Shown here one piece after another: positions 1 through 9,712 of a DNA stretch of 64,000 bases. Both the position numbers and the translations under genes were made by a program. This stretch comes from Nitzschia sp. DOCU1 (taxonomy: Eukaryota; Bacillariophyta; Bacillariophyceae; Bacillariales; Bacillariaceae), in contig OX595987.1 of assembly GCA_951394045.1 (NCBI GenBank), forward strand, positions 1,178,001 to 1,242,000, in the 5' to 3' direction. The notes below the pieces were generated by a model, which ran no database searches, was not told the DNA's origin, and saw only the letters and a program-made list of their open reading frames with translations. How positions within the stretch are numbered: the first letter of the stretch is position 1; each line of letters starts with the position of its first letter.

Positions 1-539
1 ACGTCGAATTCCTTTGGCGCTATTAGGTAGCTCTTTTGCACTTATTGGTGCTCTTCTTTTGTGTTCCTTCCTCTGGTCACCCGTCCTATTCATATCTGCA
101 ACTTGCTGTACTTCACACCCGGCTGATTATCACTCTAGAGTCCGAGAGGCTTAAAACACCTCAGAACTGCTGACGCGGAGGTATAGGAAGATTCTGGACT
201 TCTATAAATTACTTCTCACCTTCTTCTCCCTAAATGAAATTTAATATGCCTCGTGAATCTCCATGTTAATCACATAAAGTAGAGTCATCTTTGAAGTCAT
301 TTCTTAATTCTTCAATCTATGCCCCTAAACTTGAGCATCTTAATTATTTCTTCGTCAGGAAGATTCGACTATTCGGGGTTCTTTCCGGGCTATTACGTGG
401 TGCGGGCAGAAGAAATACGAATCCTCCAAAGATGAACTTTCCGAATCTGTCCATTCCCGTAGATTGCAGTACCAACCCCTGGTTGGTGGGGCAGTGATGA
501 TATCATACCGCCAGTCGCTTTGCTGCGCGTAACACACAA
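1..539. other. Left-edge non-coding stretch
   Basis: I see no supported gene here. The two short overlapping reading frames on opposite strands have no family signature. It may contain the 5' flank of the reading frame that begins at 540 or the end of a gene lying outside the window. Confidence 0.5.
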
Positions 540-1607
540 ATGAATCAATCGCACAAGAGATCAAACAAAACTCAGCAGTATTGCCCAAGACCATACTGTA
601 TTGTTCGGGAAAGCGGAAGCTGGTGCTTCATATTTTTGAGCCAACACCATTTAGATAGAAAGGCCAACGCACAAGAACAACATAGTATAACTATTGTTGG
701 AGCCATGCCGATACCCATAGAGTCAACAACATGCAACAGGTTGGAGCGGAAGTTTTCTTACCCAACCCCACTGCTACCTCGTAGCAATGGAACGCAAAGC
801 AACTACAATAAAGTGAATCCTAAGGGGAAGGAGCAACGACATAGTAATGGCAGCGAAGGCCTCTATTCAAATATGAGGCCATCATTCTTTCCCACTCAGC
901 AGATGCAAATGAAAGCGCAAATCGTCAGGGAGGAGAGGGATCGTGTGACTAGCGTCAAAACTTTAAGGAAGGCAACGATACTGCATAGTTTAGGCAACAT
1001 GGGGCTCGACGATGACTGCTCGTTATTCGCCGGGTCAGTTTCCACAGCCTCCACAAGTGCAAGCTCCACCGACTCGCCCATGGCTACACCAGTTTCTTCC
1101 CCTTTGCCATCAAGAAATCGACGATCGGTTAAGCCACAAAAGACGTATCAAGACAGGGTGCCTTTTAAGTTCGATGGGGCTCACACAGAAAGTGTTGATG
1201 GCGAAGTAGTGCCTTCAGACCAGGCTTATGCCGATATGATCTTAGATAACGGAGAGTCGCTACCGCAAGGGACCGCCTGGTCAGACTTTGTGATGCTGGA
1301 AAGCCTTTCTGACAAGTTCTGCGATGATTTATCGCACCGATATGTCAACACCCACATAGTCACGTACAACGGAGAGCCTATATGGAGGCTCAAGACGGAG
1401 CATATGTGCAACAGCAGCGGGACGCGGGGCCAAAGCTCTTCATGTATATTAATGAAGGCGCAGGGTTGTTTACGGGTCAAGATCACTCACAAGGGAAGGA
1501 ACAACCTTGGAGGCGGATGGAACTCGAGGGAGACACGAGAGTACAAAATCGAAGATATGATCCGTGAATCCGGTGAAGCACGTGGGCGCGAACTTTTCTC
1601 CCAATAG
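540..1607 (+). CDS. Hypothetical protein
   Basis: An open frame of 355 codons, with in-frame ATGs at 540 and 705; the second is a plausible start because the first 55 residues look like translated leader. The protein is Ser/Thr-rich and basic in the middle (a Ser/Thr/Ala run near residues 165-190, then a basic patch SRNRRSVKPQK) and has no motif I recognise. An overlapping frame (1382-1567) is open across the 3' end and also reads well, so the C-terminus could be altered by an unseen intron or a frameshift near 1380. The 3' end lies about 120 bp from the convergent kinesin gene. No function is proposed. Confidence 0.4.
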   Translation: MNQSHKRSNKTQQYCPRPYCIVRESGSWCFIFLSQHHLDRKANAQEQHSITIVGAMPIPIESTTCNRLERKFSYPTPLLPRSNGTQSNYNKVNPKGKEQRHSNGSEGLYSNMRPSFFPTQQMQMKAQIVREERDRVTSVKTLRKATILHSLGNMGLDDDCSLFAGSVSTASTSASSTDSPMATPVSSPLPSRNRRSVKPQKTYQDRVPFKFDGAHTESVDGEVVPSDQAYADMILDNGESLPQGTAWSDFVMLESLSDKFCDDLSHRYVNTHIVTYNGEPIWRLKTEHMCNSSGTRGQSSSCILMKAQGCLRVKITHKGRNNLGGGWNSRETREYKIEDMIRESGEARGRELFSQ

Positions 1608-1725
1608 CATGCCATGCTAGGATGCGTGTCCAGTCGAAAATCAACATAACATTGAGGATATTCATTTTGGCATAACAGAATATTAGGTTATTGACAAGCT
1701 ACTGTACCGATCATCACCCTGAAGT

Positions 1726-4700
1726 TTAGTCACGAAGATCTTCAAAGCTCTCATCGTCCGATTCGGCGGAAACGGCGCTTGATTCACCTGCGGGGTATTC
1801 GCATGCCGTGACATATCTGCTGAGTGACTGTAGAGAAGGGAGTCGTTGAGTACACTGTCATTCCAAAACAAGTTTCAAAGGCAAGCCGCCGCGTACTTAC
1901 ACCACGAAGTTTGGATATTAGATCGAGTTGAGTTTTCTGGATCGTCTCGAGCTGAACCAGATAATCATCCAAGCCGTCCCGATCGGCATCCACCTTGTTC
2001 ACTAGCGTCATTTCATCCTTTACCATGGACAACATTTTCGACATGACCGACCGATGAGCCGAAACGAGAGCCTCCCCTGCGCGCTGTTTATGGGAAGCCA
2101 TGCCAGGAGCGTTGTGAGTGATGATCTTGGGCGTGTCGTCCAGACTTGTCGTAAGGAGATCATCTAGAGCTGCAGTGTCGGCATCCGATTGATAATCTCC
2201 CAGGGAGCCACTATCCTCGTCATCAACGTCCCCCGCCGAGTTTTGCGGAGAGTCCTGACTTTGGTCGGACTGCCTTTCAACTTTGATGTCATTCACCCAT
2301 TGCAGTGGCTGCAGACGAGTAGGCTGTTCGTAACCATTGGACAAGGCGCCACTTTCAGAGTCTCGTTCTTTCACTCGATCTGCATATCGTAATGTGTTAA
2401 GGGTTTGCTCGCAGTTTCCAATGTCTGGCGAAACGCAAGCGATCATACAGCACCGGGAGTTTTCGCCTACAAAACTATCCTTGAGGACTTGTGTGAGCTT
2501 AGATCCGCGGAAAGGAATGTGCGTCATGGAGCCTCCAGTCGCCAGGGCTCTAATGACCTCCTTCAGCGCCAATAACGAAGTGTTGATCTCGGCTCCCTCC
2601 AAGCGCGTAGCCCGACTAGCGCTAGACGTGTCGGCCCCACGTTCGCTTCCAGCGAGATCGATGAAGTTCCAACGGCCTATAGGAACAAACGAGTGAGTGA
2701 CAGGATCGGAAAATGAGAACGAGGAGTGTACCAACTTACCATGTTCAATATTCTTCTTGCGTCCAACATCCTTTCGAAGCTTCAACTGCAGGACCGCATG
2801 ACTGCGGCTACTATCTGCGTTCCGTGATGTTGTGCCAGTCGACCTATTGGTCGCCCCTTCCTCGATCAACCCCATGAGGGCATCAGGTCCACCGACTGGG
2901 TGTTCCGTAAGTCCAGGGAAACATACCTTTCCGCGGCTATCCTCCAAACACTTGACTTGCTTTCTGGAATTGAGTAGATCAAATAGCTTTCCACTGTAGA
3001 TCTCAAACAAGGAAACTTGAACTGACAAATGCCGATACTCGGGACGTTTCACCATATCAAAAATGTCCAGCGCCGCAAGGTAGTAGAGACCTAAATTGGC
3101 TTTGTCATTGTTTGCGGTGCCAGCGTTAATGCCTGTCATATTCGATCCCATCATCGTGTACGTTTTTCTACAAGCACCAAGTCAACCATGTCAGATATCG
3201 ATCATGATGATTCCGCCATCGATAGCTTTCCAGAACAGTGAACTTACCCGCTGCCTGTTTGGCCATAGCCAAAAATCGTGATTGGCTGTCCCCGGAAGAA
3301 TGGCTGGATCAAATTCCGTAGTGATCGCTGGTAGATCTGAATGTTGGTCGACGACTCGTCAAAGACATTGTCGTAGGCAAAAGGAATTGTCTCGACTTCC
3401 TTGGTCAGGTCGACGCGAGTTTTTGGATGATACACCAGGACTTTGCCAAAGTCGCCATAATCAAGGGGATGAATTACGTCGACCCCACCGGATAAACTAG
3501 TCTCGGTCTTGTTCAAGGGCCGCTTCCTCACAATGACTCTAATACGCATATCGTAGTCATATATCTGGCGGTCGTCTTGATCACGAAAGAGTTCGTGCTC
3601 CGAATTGTTGTCCTCCCGCAGGTGTTCCACTTGAGTAGCCCAGGATTCTGAATGCGTTCCTCCATGAACAAAGGGCACCGGCTTGGAAGTAGGAGCTTTG
3701 AGAGACGAATCCGAATGAGATATCACCAAATGTTTTGTAATATCTTCCGACTTGCGCCGTCCATTGGAAGACCCTGTCAGATCGGACTTGCTCGAGGTGA
3801 GGTGTGTAGACGCCCGCCGAGAGTTCGACTTAGCCCGGCTAGAGGGTGCGGCCGATTCTGACATCCCTGTGCTTTTTGGCCGTTTTCGTTCCGAGCGAGT
3901 TGATCTAGACAAGGACTCTTGATCGCTTTCTCCGTCTATCTCGGGTTCGATGTCGGACTGCAAAAGATAGTCCAAGTTTGTCGATCCCTGCGATCCAGCA
4001 GAGTCCTGTCGACGATGCTGCCCGGAATTTCGTCGTGATGCTTTCTCTGGCTGGGCTTCTTCTGCAATCCCTTGCATGCCCCCTGGGGGTAAATCGGCTA
4101 GCGGGGACATGGGTGCGATCCTCTCTGAGGGAATCGCTGACAAACGCTTTCCTGTTCGAATCGACTTGCCAGGATTCTGAAGCTTGGATTCTATCCGCCG
4201 AGCAGGCGCCTTTTGAGATTTGCTATTGCTGGTATTGCCAGATGCCGTAGCCTCTCCATCAGAAGCACCAAAGGACGTGCTAACGGGCGTGGGCTTTTTG
4301 AGCCCGCTGGTGCGGCCAGTACCGGTCGGCGATATTTTTGCTGGCTCGCGAGAAGTGGTATCATCATCGTCCTCCAGATTAAATACTGCATTCGCTTTGG
4401 TGGTAGACGGAGCATGGCTTGTACACTTCCGCGTTGCCCCGGACGTCTTGGGAACAGGATCCTGTTCGTCTTCGGGGAATTCTTCATCTACGTCATCGTC
4501 CTTATGCTGTTCCGTTCTGAGCTGGACTTTGGCTTTTGGAGAGACAATTCGCTGCCTTCCTCGAACAGTTGCGGTTGTTCTGCTTCCACGTGTGGACTTG
4601 GAAGGACTTTCAGGTCGATCAATGACATTTTTGCGTGCCTTGGACGGACTTCCTTGGACACTTTGATTTTCTTTCGAGCTGCCAGAGCCTGTGCTTGTCT

Positions 4701-5112
4701 CTTCCTGCTTGGATGCAAGCCGTCGACTTCGCCGCACTTCCCCCGCAGCGTTGATTGCCACACTTTGAGATTCATCCTTTCGGTTCCTCGTGGGGAGTGA
4801 CCTGAGTCTTTCCTCTTTCTTTTCAGATCCATCGTATTCCTCGTCGACGTCCTCGACAGGCGTGCCCAATATGACCGCATCAACTTGGTCTTCGACTGAC
4901 TCCTTCGGCTTATCCTTGTTCACTGCCATTTTGATGCGCTGAACTAAGTAAAAGAGCTTTCGACGATCATCGGGATCAGAAATACCCAGAGCTTCAAAGT
5001 GAGCAACGTCCAGTTCCGCTAGAGCGGCTGGTGTGACAATCCCAGCCGCTTGAAAAGTAGGAACCGCGCTGCTAAGGCCAATGCCATTCAGCCAAGTGGA
5101 AACGAGACCCAT
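1726..5112 (-). CDS. Kinesin-13-type motor with N-terminal SAM domain
   Basis: Four exons: 5112-3248, 3167-2740, 2676-1901 and 1827-1726, giving 1056 residues. The introns are 80, 63 and 73 nt; the 63-nt intron is open in frame and easily missed, but its removal restores EHG-RWNFIDLAGSER. The start at 5112 opens directly into a SAM-like domain (residues 1-62, MGLVSTWLNGIGL), preferred over an ATG ten codons upstream. A long basic disordered region follows. The motor starts near residue 520 with RIRVIVRKRPL, then P-loop GQTGSGKT, switch I NADSSRSHA and switch II DLAGSER, all intact. The internal motor position and RVIVRKRP sequence fit kinesin-13 (MCAK/KIF2) microtubule depolymerases; this is known of the family, not shown here. 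The C-terminus ends in an acidic tail. Confidence 0.88.
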
Positions 5113-5673
5113 AGTGACCACGAATAAGCACGACCGAGACAATCTTCAAGAGAAATCGGCGTGGATAGCAAACAATCACGTACGAAGGCAAAACGTTTCA
5201 ACGGCGATGTCGGTTGTAGTTTTCCCGGAAGGGCGTCTCGCCATGGTGGTCGATGGGGCTTGTTGGAGCAACCGTCCGTTCAAACTTGGAACGAGGCAGT
5301 CGGCATGAGATAACCGTCACTTACCCGTTTTGGGTCCAGTCAAACAACGGCCGCGAAGTGTGGCGGCTCGCGTACAGACGCTTTCAAAAGAGTTGGCCTT
5401 CGGATTAGTCAATTGATCGGAGAGGTCGGTGGCTCTACATAATAATACTCGTTCCCGTTTTTAGTTCATAGACACCATGAATATGAGGAAAGCCCCTCAA
5501 ACTTCGTCCACTCTCAAATATGATCTAGTCGGTAGCCGGTGAAGCATTTGATCTTACTTTTCTTCTGGTGACTATCTTGTCCCTTTGACGCTCGGGTCGT
5601 CCTTCTTGGACTATTTTGAAGTTTCGTCTGAGATGAGTTTAGCCAAGTACGTTCACGTACTTCATAGTATCTA
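5113..5673. other. Intergenic, kinesin promoter and 3' flank of the HA-repeat gene
   Basis: About 560 bp between the divergent side of the kinesin gene and the 3' end of the HA-repeat gene. A short plus-strand frame at 5081-5308 is unsupported. I see no repeat or RNA gene. Confidence 0.5.
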
Positions 5674-8600
5674 CTACGCTCTTAGAAACAACCGGCTTTC
5701 CTCGTCCTCGAAGTAATCACCTTCGTCTTCATCGTCGTCGTCCTCTTCATTCCACAAGGCCAAAAGTTCCTCTTCTGTCCACTCCGTCTTCACTGCCGCG
5801 AAACGGTCCGTGCCGTCAAACCAATGCTGCTTGCTTTTGGCACCTGGCGCGATACCCTTTTCTCGAAGGGCCACAAATAGTTGTGACCAATCGTCTTTCG
5901 AAGGACCCGAGCCGCGGCGGCGTCGCCATGAAAAGCCCGGGATCGATTCCAAGTGAGATATTCGTTCTTCAGATAGTCGTTTCAGATTATTGGTTCTGTA
6001 AAAATGGCGCTGCAAATTCAGCCATTGGCGTAGATCCGAGTTCTCAAAGTCGGAGGTGGCGATTTCCATATGACCGTATTCATCTTGGTACTGTCGGAGC
6101 CGATCGGCCATGTTTTCCCATCGTAGCTGGTGTATATTCCACAGAAAATTCAGCTTCTCCAACACTTGTATCCGCTCCGAGGTCAAACCGCTACGCTGGC
6201 CTTGCTGCCGTAATCGGTACTTGGTCCGTTGGCTTGTCGTCCATCGACCTAATTGATAGTTTAGAGCGTACTTTTGTGGCACATGAGGGGTGCCTGCGAT
6301 CTCAACAAAGTCTTCCAAATCTTTCACTCGTTCCTTCCAACGATCGTCATGAGAACGCGCCCATTCAAAGTTGATTCGTTCAAGTGCCTCCCTTCGCTCC
6401 GAACTCAACGCCGTGGCGTTGCCCGCAAGATACTTTCGATATTCACTTCGTTGATCGTGTACAAATATATGCAATGCTCGATCTTCATGAGACGCGACGC
6501 GACAGTGTCCATTCTCCTTGTAGTACTGACACAGCTCCTCATAGTTTTGTTGCCAGGTCGATCGCTTCTCCCAATCAAACTCCAGTTCCTCCAACTGTTG
6601 CAAGCGCTGCGGTGACAGAAATTTGCGTCGTGCTGACGAAGTGGCGGGGGTGCTGACGTTCTTAAGCTGATGTCCATAATTTATAATCAAATTCCGCGTC
6701 CATCGATACAGTTCCCCATCCTCATGATCCCTGGGGACGCGTGCATGACCGTGTTCTTCGTAAAAGGATCGAAGTCTTGGAATCATATCTTGCCACCGCA
6801 TATATCGTCTACCCGATGGAAGATTCCAGTCGAAACCAATGTCCTCCAATGCCTTTAGCTTGTCAGCCGACAGGCGGTGCTGCTTTGATTTCGAGGGTGA
6901 CTCGTCCGTGGAGCCTGTCCAGTTCAATGCCTGATGCCGATACTTGTTCCCAACTTGCTGCGTCCATTTGTAAAGTTCTGGGTCTTGTTCTTTCGAAACT
7001 TGCGCTGCACCGTGCCTTTCTCGATACTCTGCCAGCTTAAGAATCATCTCGTCAAATGATCTCCGCCGACGCCTCCGGCCTTTCTCTTCTTTTGGAGCTA
7101 GCTGATCGTCATCCACAACAATCTCATTGGATTCAAAGGAGCTCTTCTCAGAGTTGCCTTTTGTCGCCAAACGCTTTGAGTCACGCTTCTTCTTCTCCCA
7201 CCAAAAGTCCAGGTCTTGCAGTCGCTGTAGCGTTTCAGCCGACAGGCGCGACCGCTTTAATTTCGAGGAAGACTCACCCGTCAAACGTGTGAAGTTCAAA
7301 ACCTGATGCCGATAACTGTTCCGAACTTGCTGCGTCCATTTGTAAAGTTCTGGGTCTTGTTCTTTGGATACATCTGCGTGACCGTGAGCGTCGTGAAACT
7401 CTGCCAGTCGAGCAATCATCCTTTCGAATGAACTCGGTGGGGGATTCCAGTCGAAGCCAATATCCTCCAATGCCTTTAGCTTGTCAGCCGACAGGCGCGG
7501 CCGCTTTGATTTCGAGGGAGACTCACCCGTCAAGTATGTCAAGTTCAAAGCCTGATACCGATAATGTTTCCGAACTTGCTGCGTCCATTTGTAAAGTTCT
7601 GGGTCTTGCTCTTTGGCGACTTGCGCAGTACCGTGCAATTTTCGATACTCTGCCAGCTTAGGAACCATCTCTTCAAACGATCTTCTCCTCCCTGATAATG
7701 ATATTTTCCGTGGAAGATTCCAGTCGAAGCCAATATCCTCCAATGCCTTTAGCTTGTCAGCCGACAGGAACGACCGCTTTGATTTCGAGGGAGACTCCTC
7801 CGTGGAGCCTGTCCAGTTCAATGCCTGATGACGATAATTGTACCGAACTTGCTGCGTCCATTTGTAAAGTTCTGGGTCTTGTTCTTTGGCGACTTGCGCA
7901 GTACCGTGCAATTTTCGATACTCTGCCAGCTTAGGAACCATCTCTTTAAACGATCTTCTCCTCCCTGATAATGATATTTTCCGTGGAAGATTCCAGTCGA
8001 AGCCAATATCCTCCAATGCCTTTAGCTTGTCAGCCGACAGGAACGACCGCTTTGATTTCGAGGGAGACTCCTCCGTGGAGCCTGTCCAGTTCAATGCCTG
8101 ATGACGATACTTGTTCCGAACTTGCTGCGTCCATTTGTGAAGTTCTGGGTCTTGTTCTTTGGCGACTTGCGCAGTACCGTGCAATTTTCGATACTCTGAA
8201 AGGCGAGCAATCATCCTTTCGAATAAACTTGGTGGAGGATTCCAGTCGAAGCCAATATCCTCCAATGCCTTCAGGTTTTGAGCCGACAGGCGCGACCGCT
8301 TTGATTTCGAGGGAGACTCCTCCGTTGAGCCTGTGGAGCTTAAAGCCTGATGACGATAATATTTCCGAAAGTATCGTGTCCATTTGTAAAGTTCTGGATC
8401 TTGTTCTTTGGCGACTTGCGCAGTACCGTGCAATTTTCGATACTCTGACAGGCGAGCAATCATTCTTCCGAATGAACTCGGTGGGGGGTTCCAATCGAAG
8501 CCAATATCCTCCAATGCCTTTAGCTTGTCAGCCGACAGGCGGTGCCGCTTTGATTTCAAGTGAGATTCCTCCGTGGAGCCTGTCGTGCTTAAAGCCTGAT

Positions 8601-9234
8601 GACGATAATAATTCCGAAAGTCTCGTGTCCATTTGTAAAGTTCTGGGTCTTGTTCTTTCGAAACTTGCGTTGTACCGTGCATTTCTCGATACTCCGCCAG
8701 CTTAGGAATCATCTCTTCAAATGATCTTCTCCTCCCTGGTGATAATGTTTTTTTCCGTGAAAAAGACCAGTCGAAGCCAATATCCTCCAATGCCTTTAGT
8801 TTGTCAGCCGACAGGCGGTGCTGCTTTGATTTCGAGGGTGACTCGTCCGTGGAGCCTGTCCAGTTCAATGCCTGATACCGATACTCGTTCCGAACTTGTT
8901 GCGTCCATTTGTAAAGTTCTGGGTCTTGTTCTTTCGAAACTTGCGTTGTACCGTGCATGTCTCGATACTCTGCCAGCTTAAGAATCATGTCGTCAAATGA
9001 TCTCCGCCGGCGCCCCCGTCGTTTCTTTTCTTTTGGAGCTAGCTCATCGTTATCCACAACAATCGCATCGGATTCGAAGGAGCTCTTGGAAGAGCTGGAA
9101 AAATAAAGAAACGTGATGGGCGATCGGTTACGTGTTGGCTGTGCTGGCAGGATAAAAGCCAACCCTGGAAGAATCACACACTCCCAGAACAGAACAAAAC
9201 GTGCCAGTCGAAGTGCCTTCGATCGCAACACCAT
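5674..9234 (-). CDS. Helicase-associated (HA) repeat protein with plastid-type presequence
   Basis: A single exon of 1186 residues. Residues 1-30 form a signal peptide (hydrophobic FVLFWECVILPG) ending in GLAF-ILPAQP, which resembles the diatom ASAF cleavage motif, so plastid import is inferred. The rest is twelve repeats of the helicase-associated type (Pfam HA family), each with the pattern HGxxxV-x-Y/W-KWT..-YRHQ-LS..L..LEDIGFDW. Units 1-8 share nearly identical cores (KEQDPELYKWT, ALEDIGFDWN); units 9-12 are diverged (for example HGHARVPRDHEDGELYRWT). No helicase motif is present. The C-terminus is acidic (DDDDEDEGDYFEDEE). HA domains are common and expanded in diatoms and are predicted three-helix, possibly nucleic-acid-binding folds; the function here is unknown. 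It shares a 478-bp divergent promoter with SSRP1. Confidence 0.85.
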   Translation of the reverse strand: MVLRSKALRLARFVLFWECVILPGLAFILPAQPTRNRSPITFLYFSSSSKSSFESDAIVVDNDELAPKEKKRRGRRRRSFDDMILKLAEYRDMHGTTQVSKEQDPELYKWTQQVRNEYRYQALNWTGSTDESPSKSKQHRLSADKLKALEDIGFDWSFSRKKTLSPGRRRSFEEMIPKLAEYREMHGTTQVSKEQDPELYKWTRDFRNYYRHQALSTTGSTEESHLKSKRHRLSADKLKALEDIGFDWNPPPSSFGRMIARLSEYRKLHGTAQVAKEQDPELYKWTRYFRKYYRHQALSSTGSTEESPSKSKRSRLSAQNLKALEDIGFDWNPPPSLFERMIARLSEYRKLHGTAQVAKEQDPELHKWTQQVRNKYRHQALNWTGSTEESPSKSKRSFLSADKLKALEDIGFDWNLPRKISLSGRRRSFKEMVPKLAEYRKLHGTAQVAKEQDPELYKWTQQVRYNYRHQALNWTGSTEESPSKSKRSFLSADKLKALEDIGFDWNLPRKISLSGRRRSFEEMVPKLAEYRKLHGTAQVAKEQDPELYKWTQQVRKHYRYQALNLTYLTGESPSKSKRPRLSADKLKALEDIGFDWNPPPSSFERMIARLAEFHDAHGHADVSKEQDPELYKWTQQVRNSYRHQVLNFTRLTGESSSKLKRSRLSAETLQRLQDLDFWWEKKKRDSKRLATKGNSEKSSFESNEIVVDDDQLAPKEEKGRRRRRRSFDEMILKLAEYRERHGAAQVSKEQDPELYKWTQQVGNKYRHQALNWTGSTDESPSKSKQHRLSADKLKALEDIGFDWNLPSGRRYMRWQDMIPRLRSFYEEHGHARVPRDHEDGELYRWTRNLIINYGHQLKNVSTPATSSARRKFLSPQRLQQLEELEFDWEKRSTWQQNYEELCQYYKENGHCRVASHEDRALHIFVHDQRSEYRKYLAGNATALSSERREALERINFEWARSHDDRWKERVKDLEDFVEIAGTPHVPQKYALNYQLGRWTTSQRTKYRLRQQGQRSGLTSERIQVLEKLNFLWNIHQLRWENMADRLRQYQDEYGHMEIATSDFENSDLRQWLNLQRHFYRTNNLKRLSEERISHLESIPGFSWRRRRGSGPSKDDWSQLFVALREKGIAPGAKSKQHWFDGTDRFAAVKTEWTEEELLALWNEEDDDDEDEGDYFEDEESRLFLRA
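7200..9000 (-). repeat. Tandem coding repeats, periods 249 and 273 bp
   Basis: Within the HA-repeat gene, copies of the TTGCG..GTACCGTGCA segment recur at 7621, 7894, 8167, 8416, 8665 and 8941. That gives spacings of 273, 273, 249, 249 and 276 bp, all multiples of three. Two adjacent 273-bp units (about 7610-7890 and 7890-8160) are nearly identical at the DNA level, including silent sites, which points to recent unequal exchange or gene conversion. Confidence 0.85.
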
Positions 9235-9490
9235 TTGGAACCTATTTTTAATGCAACAGGTGTATTCTAGTAGACCATGGCCAGGGACAAAGATATGTTG
9301 TGGAGCCTCGTCGAAAGTTCATGTTCCAAAACGAAAAGTGTTCCGACGCCTCATCATCGCCTTCGATTCGATTGACTCGACTCAACGTCGACGACCAATC
9401 AATCATCCCCCTTCAACGATCCAAGGCTGTGGTGGAAGAATATCTGGCACCGTCCGTCCGTGTCGCCTGACGCGCATGTGCAGCGACTCA

Positions 9491-9498
9491 TGACGTCA
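9491..9498. promoter_or_regulatory. TGACGTCA palindrome in the HA-repeat/SSRP1 divergent promoter
   Basis: A perfect 8-bp CRE-type palindrome, 257 bp upstream of the HA-repeat ATG and 215 bp upstream of the chosen SSRP1 ATG. It is the usual core for bZIP proteins. In diatoms TGACGT and ACGTCA are described as CO2/cAMP-responsive elements; activity here is inferred. Confidence 0.45.
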
Positions 9499-9712
9499 CA
9501 ATCAAAATGGGGAGTTGTAATTTGGGAGAGAGACTTCGGATTTCGGGACAGGATCCCCCCTAAGTCTGCGCACCGGGCGCGCCTTGGACGCAGCCACCAT
9601 TTTGGCGGCAAAATCATGGGCGCCGACCATGGACGAGTCAGTCGCATTCTGCTCATGGACAGCAGCAGTAGTCACTCTATCATTCTGGGGACCATTGTAC
9701 GATAACAACAGA

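Noticed and set aside
4191..4883. Plus- and minus-strand frames inside the kinesin linker
   Set aside because: They overlap the disordered region of the kinesin in other frames and carry no motif.
7971..8705. A 244-codon plus-strand frame across the HA repeats
   Set aside because: It is the antisense shadow of the tandem repeat and repeats with the same period.
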